NCBI RefSeq assembly: GCF_021650935.1 | Contig: NZ_CP091244.1 | Coordinates: forward strand, 4,030,001-4,094,000 | Direction: 5' to 3' | DNA: 64,000 bases | Origin: Thiothrix winogradskyi | GTDB taxonomy: Bacteria; Pseudomonadota; Gammaproteobacteria; Thiotrichales; Thiotrichaceae | Shown: positions 52,049 through 60,930 of the stretch, one piece after another | How the letters are laid out: each line of letters opens with the position of its first letter | Numbering within the stretch: the stretch's first letter is position 1 | Made by a program: the position numbers and the translations under genes | Notes under the pieces: model-generated | The model's database searches: none | What the model was told of the DNA's origin: nothing | What the model saw: only the letters and a program-made list of their open reading frames with translations

Positions 52049-52688
52049 AACCCCACAAAGCCTGCTGATCGTGGACGATCATCCCCTGTTTCGCAAAGGC
52101 GTGCGCTATTTGGTCAATATGGTGCCTGATTTCATCATCGTCGGCGAAGCTTCCTGTGGGCAGGAAGGTATCGACATGGCATTGGAACTTGCCCCCGACA
52201 TGATCCTGCTCGACCTGAACATGAAGGACATGAGCGGCATTGAGGTACTAAAAGTCATCAAAGCCTCTGGCAGTGATGCGCGTGTAGTAATGCTGACGGT
52301 TTCCGATCAGGCGAGTGATTTGGTGGCAGCGTTACGCGCAGGCGCAGACGGCTATTTACTCAAAGAAATGGAACCCGAAGATTTGGTCGCAAAACTGGCG
52401 GAAGCAGCGGCGGGACGCATTACCCTCACCGAACGCCTGATCAACTTGCTGGCACACGCGATGCGCCACGATGCTGCCCACCCCAAAAGCAGTTCCGAAG
52501 CCGGTTTGACTGAACAGGAACAACGCATTCTGGAGCGAGTTGCAGCGGGCAAAAGCAATAAGCTGGTGGCACGGGAACTGGGCATTACCGAAGGCACGGT
52601 AAAAGTCCACGTCAAGCACCTGTTGCGCAAGCTCAACCTGCGCTCACGGGTGGAAGCGGCGGTGTGGTTTGTGGATCAGCAAAAATAA
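52038..52688 (+). CDS. narL: Nitrate/nitrite response regulator
   Basis: A 216-residue response regulator: receiver domain with D13-D14 and phospho-acceptor D59 (MILLDLNM), T and K switch residues (MLTVSDQ, LLKEME), then a LuxR/NarL helix-turn-helix (about 148-200: TEQEQRILERVAAGKSNKLV, TEGTVKVHVKHLL). The ATG at 52038 overlaps the narX end by 11 bases. It should bind TACYYMT heptamers; a 7-2-7 site lies upstream of narK1. Confidence 0.93.
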   Translation: MPLETPQSLLIVDDHPLFRKGVRYLVNMVPDFIIVGEASCGQEGIDMALELAPDMILLDLNMKDMSGIEVLKVIKASGSDARVVMLTVSDQASDLVAALRAGADGYLLKEMEPEDLVAKLAEAAAGRITLTERLINLLAHAMRHDAAHPKSSSEAGLTEQEQRILERVAAGKSNKLVARELGITEGTVKVHVKHLLRKLNLRSRVEAAVWFVDQQK

Positions 52689-52696
52689 TTAGGCGA

Positions 52697-53179
52697 TCAC
52701 CCGTTACAACAACCACTCGTCTGAGTGCTGGGAACACAGCAGGCTTCATCCGCTGAAGCAACGCCCGGCACACAACAGCCACCCGACTGGCTAACGGTAT
52801 CCGAGCCAAACGCTTCAACTTCGCCCATGGTCTGGTAATGTTCCCAAGCGATACCCGACGGGTCTACTGTCCAATGTTTGGTGCTGGCTGCGTAACAACA
52901 GAGGGTTTCCCCCTGATCCAACACGGCATCTCCGGCTGCTGCATCCGCCCGTTGCCGTAGTGCCTGCAATTCGGCTGCATCTTCTGCCTGAAAGCCAAAA
53001 TGGTTTAAGCCGATGGCATGTCCACGGGCTGAAATCGCAAAATTAACGCGCGGATCATCCAGCATCCACTTGGCGTAATCGCTACGTTCAAGCGTCGGTG
53101 CTTGTCCAAACAGCTTGCTATAAAAGTCGATGCTCTTCGCAAGGTCATCAACGGCAATATGGGCGTGAAAGCGTTTCAT
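52697..53179 (-). CDS. ArsI/CadI-family vicinal-oxygen-chelate metalloprotein
   Basis: A 160-residue glyoxalase-fold protein with the metal ligands expected in ArsI: H5 or H7 (RFHAHIAVDD), H60 (GLNHFGF) and E113 (AWEHYQ), plus the vicinal C94-C95 pair (ETLCCYA) that binds trivalent arsenicals. The C-terminus has more Cys pairs (GGCCVP, EACCVP, SGCCNG). ArsI breaks the C-As bond of organoarsenicals; CadI is cadmium-induced. It is in an operon with a redox-thiol protein and a permease. Confidence 0.82.
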   Translation of the reverse strand: MKRFHAHIAVDDLAKSIDFYSKLFGQAPTLERSDYAKWMLDDPRVNFAISARGHAIGLNHFGFQAEDAAELQALRQRADAAAGDAVLDQGETLCCYAASTKHWTVDPSGIAWEHYQTMGEVEAFGSDTVSQSGGCCVPGVASADEACCVPSTQTSGCCNG

Positions 53180-53190
53180 CAGATGTCTCC

Positions 53191-53478
53191 TTAGCAGCAC
53201 TTGCCGCCACTGCAACAGCCACCCGCTGCCGGTGCTGCGGCTGTTGCGCCACCCAACCAACCTTCCACCGCCGCTTTGGAAGGAATGCCACCTGCATGAA
53301 CCACTTTGCCATCCACCACCACGCCGGGGGTAGACATTACGCCGTAGCCCATAATGGAAGGCAGGTCTTCGACCTTCTCCAATTCCACCGCCACGCCTTT
53401 TTCTTTAGCCATGTCTTCGATCAGCTTGAAGGTGGTTTTGCAGTTGGCACAACCCGTGCCGAGAACTTTGATTTGCAT
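53191..53478 (-). CDS. Thioredoxin-fold redox-active disulfide protein
   Basis: A 95-residue protein with a C10-x2-C13 site (GTGCANCKTTF) and the thioredoxin cis-Pro strand (MSTPGVVVDGKVVHAGGIPS); it belongs to the small redox-active disulfide protein type. The last residues form a Cys-rich tail (CCSGGKCC), suggesting metal or metalloid binding. Gene order with a DUF318 permease upstream is typical. Confidence 0.85.
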   Translation of the reverse strand: MQIKVLGTGCANCKTTFKLIEDMAKEKGVAVELEKVEDLPSIMGYGVMSTPGVVVDGKVVHAGGIPSKAAVEGWLGGATAAAPAAGGCCSGGKCC

Positions 53479-53504
53479 GAAATGCTCCTTGATGCAGTAA
53501 AACG

Positions 53505-54554
53505 TTACAAAACGAGATTAAAAATATACCCGACCAGCAAGATGCCAGTCGCCACGACACCGATAAAAGTAGCGATCAGACGCGGTTTCAGCACCTTGCG
53601 CAAAATGATCATTTCCGGCAAAGACAGCGCAATCACGCTCATCATGAATGCCAACACCGTGCCGAGAGCCGCACCTTTCGCCAGCAATGCCTGCACGATC
53701 GGAATAACCCCGGCAGCATTGGTGTACATCGGCACACCTAGCAATACCGCCGCAGGCACTGCCCACCACACGTCCTTACCCATGAAAGATGCCATGAAAT
53801 CTTCCGGCACAAAGCCGTGAATTAGCGCACCCAAACCCACGCCGACAACGATGTAAGGCCAGACCTTGCCGACAATTTCACGCACATGCCCGAAACCGTG
53901 CTGGATGCGTTCCCCCCACGACATTACGCTTGCGCCAACATTGCCAGCGGATTGGGTGTTTTGCATCTTGCGTACCCAGTCTTCGAGGTGATCTTCCATG
54001 TTCAGTTTGCCAATCAGCATTCCGGCGAAAATCGCAATCAACAAACCCATCACCAGATACAGCGCGGCAACTTTCCAGCCAAACAAGCCGAACAGCAAGA
54101 TCAAGGCGACTTCATTCACCATCGGCGCGGCAATCAGGAACGAGAACGTCACCCCCAACGGCACACCTGCTTGCAGAAAACCGATAAACAGCGGCACAGC
54201 AGAACACGAGCAAAACGGGGTGACAACTCCCAAACCGGCTGCCATCGTATTCCCCACACCCAACCGCTTGCCGGAGAGCATGGCACGGGTACGTTCCGGC
54301 GACACGAAGGTGTGAATAATGCCCATCACAAACACAATGCCAATCAGTAGCAGCAACACTTTCGGCGTGTCGTAGAAAAAGAACTGCAACGCCCCGCCAA
54401 GGTGGCTATCACGCTCAACAGGCAGTGCGGCAACCAATGCTTCCGAAGCCGGAATCAGCGAGCGGTACAGCAAAAACCACACCACCACCGCCAGCAGCAG
54501 GAATAGCAGCGGTTGTTGCGTGGGAAAGCGTCGTAATTGTTGGATAGCTTGCAT
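53505..54554 (-). CDS. DUF318/ArsP-like permease
   Basis: A 349-residue membrane protein with about eight helices and the family hallmark VTPFCSCSAVPLFIGFLQAGVPLG in the N-half and GVPMYTNAAGVIPIVQALLAKGA in the C-half. ArsP members export trivalent organoarsenicals; others in the family are uncharacterised. First gene of the operon, with AGGAG 8 bases before the ATG. An ArsR-like operator precedes it. Confidence 0.85.
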   Translation of the reverse strand: MQAIQQLRRFPTQQPLLFLLLAVVVWFLLYRSLIPASEALVAALPVERDSHLGGALQFFFYDTPKVLLLLIGIVFVMGIIHTFVSPERTRAMLSGKRLGVGNTMAAGLGVVTPFCSCSAVPLFIGFLQAGVPLGVTFSFLIAAPMVNEVALILLFGLFGWKVAALYLVMGLLIAIFAGMLIGKLNMEDHLEDWVRKMQNTQSAGNVGASVMSWGERIQHGFGHVREIVGKVWPYIVVGVGLGALIHGFVPEDFMASFMGKDVWWAVPAAVLLGVPMYTNAAGVIPIVQALLAKGAALGTVLAFMMSVIALSLPEMIILRKVLKPRLIATFIGVVATGILLVGYIFNLVL

Positions 54555-54586
54555 CGGTCATCTCCTAAAGCGTCAGCCATTTTCTT

Positions 54587-54617
54587 ATTATATACGGATA
54601 GACGAATGTAAGTACAA
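54587..54617 (-). promoter_or_regulatory. Promoter with ArsR-like operator for the permease operon
   Basis: On the minus strand a TATAAT -10 (54592-54587) follows a TTGTAC -35 (54617-54612) at 19 bases. Between them ATTCG-N6-CGTAT (54607-54592) forms an imperfect dyad typical of ArsR-type metalloregulators. No arsR gene lies next to it. Confidence 0.55.
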
Positions 54618-54648
54618 AAGGATGCAGCCGGAGGTGTAATACTTCCTA

Positions 54649-55923
54649 CTATGACAGCAAATATTGCCATGCAGGTACGATGGCGATGCGCTTTCCTTCA
54701 ATCGTCAGCACGTCTTCACGTTCTTGCGTGACCAGCGTTGCCTCCTCCAAGCCGGTATAACGCATCCCTTCCAGCAAGCCATTGATTTCACGCTCCAGTG
54801 TCGCGGGCGTGCGTATATCCACACTCACATTGACCAGTTGGGAAGGTTTGCCCGGTACGTAAAAATCCACTTCCTGCGTTTGTTTGTAGTAATACACTTC
54901 GCGGCTTTGGCGGCGTAAATGCAGGAACACCAGATTCTCATACAACTTGCTGTAATCCGGTGACAGGGAGGTGTGCAACAACGTTTTGAAACCATTATCC
55001 ACCGCGTAAATCTTACGAGGGTGGTGCTGTTCCTCGCGGACTGAGTTGCGAAAAATCGGCACATTGAACAGGGTATAGGCATCTTCCAGATAGCCCAGAT
55101 AGAGATACAACGTTTCTTTGCTGACTTTATGCCCCAGCCCTTTGTATTCATTAAACAGCTTGTTAACGCTAATCAGTGTGCCAATATTGCTCATCGCGTA
55201 GCGAATCAGATGACGCAATAACGTGGTGTTTTTGATGTCATAACGTTCGATCAAGTCGCGGTAGATGATTAAATCCAGATAATCACGCCAAGTGCGTTGC
55301 TGAATATCGGGCGTTTCCCCAAAGGTTTCGGCAAACCCGCCCTGATGCAAATAATTGTTGAAAGCGTGTTGAATGTAGCTGCGGCTATGGGATGAATGCA
55401 GGTTAACGTCAATCTGGTGATAAGCCAGATATTCACGGAAGGAAAACGGGAAGACTTCATACGTCAAGGTTCGCCCGCGCAAACTGGTAGCAATTTCTTG
55501 GCTCAACAGGCGTGACGATGAACCCGTCACAAATAACTGCACATTCAAGGTGTCGTGGATGCGCCGCACGTAACGTTCCCATTCGGGAATGTTCTGAATT
55601 TCATCAAGGAACAGGTAGACCTTTTCGCTGCGCTTGTCGGGGTAGAGCGCGTAATAACCTTCCATCAGACTGTCTAAATCCTGCAAGGTTAAGGGATGCA
55701 GGCGGTCATCCTCAAAATTCAAGTAGATGATATTACGCGGGTCAACGCTGGCGCGTAGTTGATTAATCAGCCCATACAGCAAGTAGGTTTTACCGCAGCG
55801 GCGCACCCCGATCAGCGAAATGATCTTGCGGCTATCCACGGGGATCACCTGCTCACGCGCAATCACCTGTTTGGGTGGTGTATCCTGAAAATCGGTAATG
55901 AGCCGCTGGAAAAGTGCTTGCAT
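54649..55923 (-). CDS. AAA ATPase with DUF4143
   Basis: A 424-residue protein with a P-loop in ISLIGVRRCGKTYLLYGLI, Walker B VYLFLDEIQNIPEWE, the sensor FVTGSSSRLLSQE and RGRTLTYEVFPFSFREYL; the C-terminal DUF4143 domain is a winged helix plus restriction-like fold (KIYAVDNGFKTLLHTS, LYENLVFLHLRRQ, EVDFYV). This large family of stand-alone ATPases is common near toxin-antitoxin and mobile genes; function is unknown. Confidence 0.88.
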   Translation of the reverse strand: MQALFQRLITDFQDTPPKQVIAREQVIPVDSRKIISLIGVRRCGKTYLLYGLINQLRASVDPRNIIYLNFEDDRLHPLTLQDLDSLMEGYYALYPDKRSEKVYLFLDEIQNIPEWERYVRRIHDTLNVQLFVTGSSSRLLSQEIATSLRGRTLTYEVFPFSFREYLAYHQIDVNLHSSHSRSYIQHAFNNYLHQGGFAETFGETPDIQQRTWRDYLDLIIYRDLIERYDIKNTTLLRHLIRYAMSNIGTLISVNKLFNEYKGLGHKVSKETLYLYLGYLEDAYTLFNVPIFRNSVREEQHHPRKIYAVDNGFKTLLHTSLSPDYSKLYENLVFLHLRRQSREVYYYKQTQEVDFYVPGKPSQLVNVSVDIRTPATLEREINGLLEGMRYTGLEEATLVTQEREDVLTIEGKRIAIVPAWQYLLS

Positions 55924-56020
55924 GGCGTTTCTTTCCTTCTTAAAAAGAACAGTATCTATGGATTATAGATGCTTTTAGAAGAACAGATTCAAGATTTTAG
56001 CCACCTATCAGCGTTGAGGC

Positions 56021-59000
56021 TTACGCTGCCACCATGCGCTGCATACTCTGCATCAGTGACGTTTTGAATGCGGCATCACCTGAGAACAATTTGTAAAACT
56101 CCAAATCATCCTTGCGCCGTTGCAACATAACCTCCTTGAAGAGCTTTTCAAACGCCAAGTGCTGGTTATGCGGATCGTGTTCGTTTTGGTACTTGTCGTG
56201 AAAATCAGGGTGCGACTTGATGGATTCCGCCATGCTGAGTAAGCGTACGCGCTGTTCTTCCGGCGTGGCACTCCAGCCCTGAAACCAACGCTCGTTGAAG
56301 GTACGGATAATCTCATCCAGCGGATCGGCTTCGCTTTCTGTGTCGTGTGCTCCGCGTGGATTGGGGTTTTGCGGGTCAAGTTCCGATGCGGCATCATCCA
56401 GCGCAATCGCATGGTTCAGTTTCACCCGTTGCAAGCCATAAGTGCTTAAATCCACCGAATTCAGCAACTCATCCAGCAATTCCGCGTCAGGGTCGGCGAC
56501 TTTCAGTTTCGGGATCAGGAATTTCAGAAACCAGAACAGCTTTTCCCACATCACCATTTCATAGGGCATGATCGCCGCCATTTGCCCGTAGATTTTCACG
56601 AACTGCTTGGCTTTGATCTTGAAATCCACCTTGGCGGCATTATCCAGCTCCAACTCGTGGTTAAAACGCGCCGCCGCTACATCAATCACTCCGCTTAAAG
56701 TTTGCGCGTCTTCGTTGTTGAAATAGCGCGTGACGAAGTTTTCGACTTCCTGCCATTCGTACACGCCGACTTCATCCAGCGCGTCTTTCAGCTCGTGCAG
56801 CACGTTAATGTCGGTGGCTGCTGACAAGGAAGTGGAGGTGTAAAACGGATCAAAAGCGGTCTTGATGTCATCCACGCTATTGAAAAAATCCAGCACAAAC
56901 AGGTCTTCGGTTTTCTTGCCCCACTTGGGTGCGGCACGGTTGAGGCGCGACAGGGTTTGCACACACAACACGCTGGCGAGTTTCTTGTCCACGTACATGG
57001 CGCACAACTTGGGCTGGTCGAAACCCGTCAGGTATTTGTTCGCCACCACCAACAGGCGGTATTCGTCGGTATCGAATTTGTCCTTGGTGTCGGTTTCGGC
57101 AAAACCATTCACATCCGCTTCGGTGTATTCCACGCCATCCACAGTTTTGCTGCCCGAAAACGCAATCAGGGCTTTGAACGGGTTGCCTTGTTTTACCAGC
57201 AAGCGGGTAATCGCTTGGTAGTAACGAATAGCGGTTTCAATATTTTGCGTGACCACCATGCCCTTGGCTTTGCCCTTGAGCTTTTTAGCAGCCACTACCT
57301 GCGGGATGAAATGCTCCAGCATGATTTCGGCTTTGGTATCAATGGTGTGCTGCGAACGCTCGACATAAGCGCGAAGCTTTTGCTGCGCCTTTTTGGTGTC
57401 AAACAGCGGATTGTCTTCAATGGATTTCTGGATTTCGTAATAGCTTTTGTAGGTGGTGTAATTGGCGAGTACGTCGAGAATGAAGCCTTCTTCAATTGCC
57501 TGTTTCATTGAGTACAGGTGGAAAGGTTGGAATGAGCCGTCGGGTTGTTGTTGCCCGAACTTTTCCAAGGTGGTGTTTTTCGGGGTGGCGGTGAAGGCCA
57601 AGTAGGAGGCATTGCCGCGCATTTTGCGGGAACGCATCGCTTGCAGGATTTTGTCTTGTGCATCCTCGATTTCCTCCGCTTCTTCTTTCCCCATTGCGCG
57701 GTTCATATTGTCGTGGGCTGAACCGGATTGGGAACTGTGCGCTTCGTCGATGATGACCGCGAAACGCTTGTCGCTGAGGTCGGCAATGCCGTCAATGATG
57801 AACGGGAATTTCTGGATGGTGGTAATAATGATCTTCTTGCCGTTTTCCAATGCCGCTTTCAGTTCGGAGGATTTGTGGGCGGGGGCAATGATGTTTTTGA
57901 CTTCGGAAAACTCTTTGATGTTGTCGCGCAATTGCTTGTCCAGCAGGCGGCGGTCTGTCACCACGATGACGGAATCGAATAGTGGGCGTGGGGTGTTGGC
58001 TTCGACTTCGCTCAGCCAACGGGCACGATCCGTTCCCTGAGCGGAGTCGAAGGGAACACGGACGGCAGGATAAACCTCAATCAATTGGTACGCTGCCCAA
58101 GTAATCGAGTTGGATTTGCCCGAACCGGCGGAATGCTGGATCAGGTAGGTTTGCCCTGCTCCGTGCATAGCGGCATGGCTGATGAGCTTACGCACCACGT
58201 CGAGTTGGTGATAGCGTGGGAAATACAGGGTGCGTTTGTCCAGCGCGTCTTTGCTCGTGCCATCCAGCCGCACGAAATGCTGGATGATATTGGTGAGGCT
58301 TTTCGGCGTGAAGATTTCTTCCCACAGGTAGGCGGTTTTATGCCCGCGTGGATTGGGCGGGTTGCCTTGCCCTTCGGCGTGACCTTTGTTGAAGGGCAGG
58401 AAAAACGTGTCTTTGCCCGCCAGTTTGGTGGTCATGTAGACTTCATCAGTATCCACCGCCATGTGTACCAAGCAACGCCCGAACTGCAATAAGGGCTGGG
58501 TGGTGTCGCGGTCTTCGCGATATTGCTTTTGCCCGTGGTAGCGGGCGGTTTGCCCTGTCCACGGGTTTTTAAGCTCCAGCGTAATTAGCGGTAAGCCGTT
58601 GAGAAACAGCACCATGTCGATTTCTTGCAGCGGGTTAGCGCTGGAATAGCGTACTTGGCGGGTGCAACTGAACAGATTGGCAGCAAACTGTTGTTTCACC
58701 TTGGCACTGCTGCTTGCCAACGGCGCGGGGTACATCAGGTGGAAGTGGGCATCATCCACGCCCAGCCCTTTTTTCAGCAGGTGCAACAAACCGTGCTTTT
58801 TAATCAGGCGGTCGAAACGCTCCACGATTTTGCGCTGCCAATCGCTGGGGCTGTGCTTTTGGAGTTTTTCCAGTTCATCGGCTTGAGTGGTTTGCAGGAA
58901 TTGCCAGAAAAACTGTTCGTCGAGGGCAACTTGTTTGTTGAATTTGGCGGGGTTGCCGAGGTGGTAGCGGGCGGTGTTGTTCCCTTCGACTCCGCTCAGG

Positions 59001-59155
59001 GAACGGATCGTGCTCGCTGGCTGAGCGGAGTCGAAGCCAACATTGTACAGACCAGCGGTTTCACCCAGTTTCTTCTGTAACTCTTCCGAAGAAATGCCGC
59101 ACAGGTGTTTTTCGATCGCGGCTTCAAATGCCTGTTCGTTGGTTTGACTTGCCAT
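56021..59155 (-). CDS. hsdR: Type I restriction endonuclease, R subunit
   Basis: A 1044-residue subunit: N-terminal nuclease with D and E-x-K in EIDMVLFLNGLPLITLELK, helicase motifs AGSGKS (about 343-348), VIIDEAH, FTATP and later TGFDQPKL, and a C-terminal helical region. It translocates DNA and cuts it together with HsdM and HsdS, neither of which is in this window next to it. Two 63-base palindromic elements are inserted in frame (residues 39-59 and 367-387), adding 42 residues. The reading frame is otherwise intact, so it may still be active. An hsdR stub at 60810 suggests a second locus existed. Confidence 0.93.
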   Translation of the reverse strand: MASQTNEQAFEAAIEKHLCGISSEELQKKLGETAGLYNVGFDSAQPASTIRSLSGVEGNNTARYHLGNPAKFNKQVALDEQFFWQFLQTTQADELEKLQKHSPSDWQRKIVERFDRLIKKHGLLHLLKKGLGVDDAHFHLMYPAPLASSSAKVKQQFAANLFSCTRQVRYSSANPLQEIDMVLFLNGLPLITLELKNPWTGQTARYHGQKQYREDRDTTQPLLQFGRCLVHMAVDTDEVYMTTKLAGKDTFFLPFNKGHAEGQGNPPNPRGHKTAYLWEEIFTPKSLTNIIQHFVRLDGTSKDALDKRTLYFPRYHQLDVVRKLISHAAMHGAGQTYLIQHSAGSGKSNSITWAAYQLIEVYPAVRVPFDSAQGTDRARWLSEVEANTPRPLFDSVIVVTDRRLLDKQLRDNIKEFSEVKNIIAPAHKSSELKAALENGKKIIITTIQKFPFIIDGIADLSDKRFAVIIDEAHSSQSGSAHDNMNRAMGKEEAEEIEDAQDKILQAMRSRKMRGNASYLAFTATPKNTTLEKFGQQQPDGSFQPFHLYSMKQAIEEGFILDVLANYTTYKSYYEIQKSIEDNPLFDTKKAQQKLRAYVERSQHTIDTKAEIMLEHFIPQVVAAKKLKGKAKGMVVTQNIETAIRYYQAITRLLVKQGNPFKALIAFSGSKTVDGVEYTEADVNGFAETDTKDKFDTDEYRLLVVANKYLTGFDQPKLCAMYVDKKLASVLCVQTLSRLNRAAPKWGKKTEDLFVLDFFNSVDDIKTAFDPFYTSTSLSAATDINVLHELKDALDEVGVYEWQEVENFVTRYFNNEDAQTLSGVIDVAAARFNHELELDNAAKVDFKIKAKQFVKIYGQMAAIMPYEMVMWEKLFWFLKFLIPKLKVADPDAELLDELLNSVDLSTYGLQRVKLNHAIALDDAASELDPQNPNPRGAHDTESEADPLDEIIRTFNERWFQGWSATPEEQRVRLLSMAESIKSHPDFHDKYQNEHDPHNQHLAFEKLFKEVMLQRRKDDLEFYKLFSGDAAFKTSLMQSMQRMVAA
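57995..58057. repeat. In-frame 63-bp palindromic element, copy 1, inside hsdR
   Basis: Arms CTTCGACTTCGCTCAG (58000-58015) and CTGAGCGGAGTCGAAG (58037-58052) pair with one mismatch; an inner AACGG/CCGTT pair also forms. The unit is exactly 63 bases, 21 codons. On the coding strand it reads VPFDSAQGTDRARWLSEVEA plus one more residue, between the Walker A helix (ending YPAVR) and TPRPLFDSVIVV. Confidence 0.85.
58979..59041. repeat. In-frame 63-bp palindromic element, copy 2, inside hsdR, opposite orientation
   Basis: The reverse complement of copy 1 with 3 base differences over 63 positions (arms CTTCGACTCCGCTCAG / CTGAGCGGAGTCGAAG, perfect). On the coding strand this orientation reads VGFDSAQPASTIRSLSGVEG plus one residue, inserted between GETAGLYN and NTARYHLGNP. 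The hsdR stub at 60810-60902 lacks the element at the same region. Confidence 0.85.
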
Positions 59156-59177
59156 GTTTGCCCTTTAAACTGAAACC

Positions 59178-59206
59178 CAATTGCGAAACAAGTTGTTGCG
59201 TAATTG
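59178..59206. repeat. Palindrome of the AATTnCGAAACA family, upstream of hsdR
   Basis: CAATTGCGAAACA-AGT-TGTTGCGTAATTG, 13-base arms with two mismatches, 23 bases before the hsdR ATG in the divergent hsdR/HipA-like gap. The same design (AATT, CG, AACA, three-base centre) occurs twice at 63244-63293. It may be an operator for a regulator of these defence-type genes or a dispersed repeat. Confidence 0.6.
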
Positions 59207-59264
59207 TACTGTAACCCCCTAGGATAAACACGATGACGGCAGCAAAAAGGGATTTTAAGCGCGA

Positions 59265-59999
59265 ATGACTCACTATCTGGAAATTACCGAAATCCGTCAT
59301 CAAGCACGTCAAGGCAAAACCAAACCCTTTATGTGTACAGCAGCAGATGGCAAGGCTTACGTCGTTAAAGGCAAGTCAGCCATGTTCCTAGGGTGCATAA
59401 AAGAATGGATGGGGGCAAAACTGGCTACTGCTTTCGGCTTGCCCGTTCCACCCTTTACGATAGCCGTCACCAGTTCAGAGTTGCTCGAACTTTACGGAAG
59501 TGAGGCACTGCTTGACTTAGGTACTGATTCCGCCTTTGCTTCACAACACATTCCCGCCAGCCATGAGCTAAAATATGAAGTGCTATCACAAATCGATAAG
59601 CAGTTGCGGCGTGATGTGTTGATGTTTGATGCTTGGGTAAGAAATGAGGATCGCAGCCTGACCCAACAGGGTGGCAACCCAAATTTGCTCTGGAGTGAGA
59701 ATTCGCTGTATGTCATTGATCATAATTTAATTTTTGACAAAGACTTCGCTACAGATATTTTTTTAGACACCCATGTTTTTCAGGCAGAGATAAGCGAAAT
59801 CCTGCAAGACTTCTTGCTAAGGGAACACTATCAAACGAGAATGCAGGACGCACTCAACGTCTGGTCGTCAGCATGGGACACCCTGCCGGAAGAGTGGTGC
59901 GAACAAAACGAAGAATCGGGATTATTTGATCCAGAAGCGACATTCCAACAACTGCGGGATGATGCCCAAGGTGCAATCTGGACGAGGCTAATGCAATGA
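59265..59999 (+). CDS. HipA-like kinase-family protein
   Basis: A 244-residue protein resembling the short HipA-like family: FMCTAADGKAYVVKGK (ATP-binding lysine strand), GLPVPPFTIAVTS, then FDAWVRNEDRSLTQQGGNPNLLW, which has the D..N arrangement of a HipA catalytic loop, and VIDHNLIFD as the metal-binding DxD-like position. It lacks the large N-terminal subdomain of full HipA. It forms an operon with the DUF3037 gene (ATGA overlap), a pairing seen in many bacteria; function unproven. Confidence 0.82.
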   Translation: MTHYLEITEIRHQARQGKTKPFMCTAADGKAYVVKGKSAMFLGCIKEWMGAKLATAFGLPVPPFTIAVTSSELLELYGSEALLDLGTDSAFASQHIPASHELKYEVLSQIDKQLRRDVLMFDAWVRNEDRSLTQQGGNPNLLWSENSLYVIDHNLIFDKDFATDIFLDTHVFQAEISEILQDFLLREHYQTRMQDALNVWSSAWDTLPEEWCEQNEESGLFDPEATFQQLRDDAQGAIWTRLMQ

Positions 60000-60808
60000 A
60001 ACAAGCGTGCAAATACAACATTATCCGTTTTCAGCCTTACCCTGAAACACAAGAGTTTGCCAATATTGGCATCGTCTTGTATGCGCCTAAATCCCGTACT
60101 TTCGTTTTCCGGCTGTTGACTGCCAACCGTCACGGGCGTGTTACGCAATTTTTCGACACGTTGGATAAAGCCATCTTTCAGAATGCCGTGACGCTGGTGC
60201 GCGATGAGCTGAAACGTATCCAGCGTATGATGGCAACGATGGAAAAGCCTGAAGCGTTGTATGACGAGTTGGTGCGCCCGCGTGAAGATATTGTTGCCTA
60301 TAGTGGGCACTATGTACGCTTTACTGAAGACCCTGAAACCACGGTGGCTGAACTGTTTGAGCATTACGTTCATCACAGTTTTGCCCATCAACCAGGGCAT
60401 GAGGAGCGGATGAAGGCAAGCCTTACCAAGTTACTCATCTCTCATCAGTTGGCGGCACGCTTCAAAGAGCGCACGCTAGGTAATGCGTTGTATGAAGTGC
60501 GCTTGCCTTTTGTGACGGAGAACAGCAGCCCGACCATCATCAAGCCAATTCATTTCTGCCACCCGCAATCTAAACAACTGCTCAATCACGGTTTGCAGTG
60601 GAAAGCTACCATGCAGCAATTGTTTCGGATGAAAGTGGCTACGCCTGAACAAACGCTGTTTACTTATAAAGCTCCTGAAAGCAATGCAGGTATTTTGCGC
60701 GATGCTTTTGAAGAAACCCGCATCCAGATAGAAGAACTCGGTATTCGGATGCTGGACATTGAGGAACAGGAACGTATCACTGCGTTTGCGCGGGAAGCTG
60801 TCGCTTGA
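59996..60808 (+). CDS. DUF3037 protein
   Basis: A 270-residue protein opening CKYNIIRFQPYPETQEFANIGIVLYAP, the DUF3037 signature, followed by helical segments (about 40-170) and a C-terminal domain without known motif. It starts within the last codons of the HipA-like gene. DUF3037 proteins usually accompany HipA-like proteins; one idea is that they act as toxin/antitoxin-like partners, which is not established. Confidence 0.82.
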   Translation: MKQACKYNIIRFQPYPETQEFANIGIVLYAPKSRTFVFRLLTANRHGRVTQFFDTLDKAIFQNAVTLVRDELKRIQRMMATMEKPEALYDELVRPREDIVAYSGHYVRFTEDPETTVAELFEHYVHHSFAHQPGHEERMKASLTKLLISHQLAARFKERTLGNALYEVRLPFVTENSSPTIIKPIHFCHPQSKQLLNHGLQWKATMQQLFRMKVATPEQTLFTYKAPESNAGILRDAFEETRIQIEELGIRMLDIEEQERITAFAREAVA

Positions 60809-60809
60809 T

Positions 60810-60902
60810 TTTGGAGGGGTTGCCGATGTGGTAGACGGAAATACCGCATAGGTGTTTTTCAATCGCGGCTTCAAATGCCTGTTCGTTGGTTTGACTTGCC
60901 AT
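60810..60902 (-). pseudogene. N-terminal stub of a second hsdR
   Basis: From the ATG at 60902 the first 22 codons encode MASQTNEQAFEAAIEKHLCG and IS, identical to the intact hsdR, with the same bases upstream (TTTGCC). Then the sequence jumps to YHIGNPSK, which corresponds to YHLGNPAK after the inserted element in the intact gene, and then loses similarity. A duplicated and deleted hsdR start. Confidence 0.85.
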
Positions 60903-60930
60903 GTTTGCCCCTTGCTTGTATCCCTGTTCT

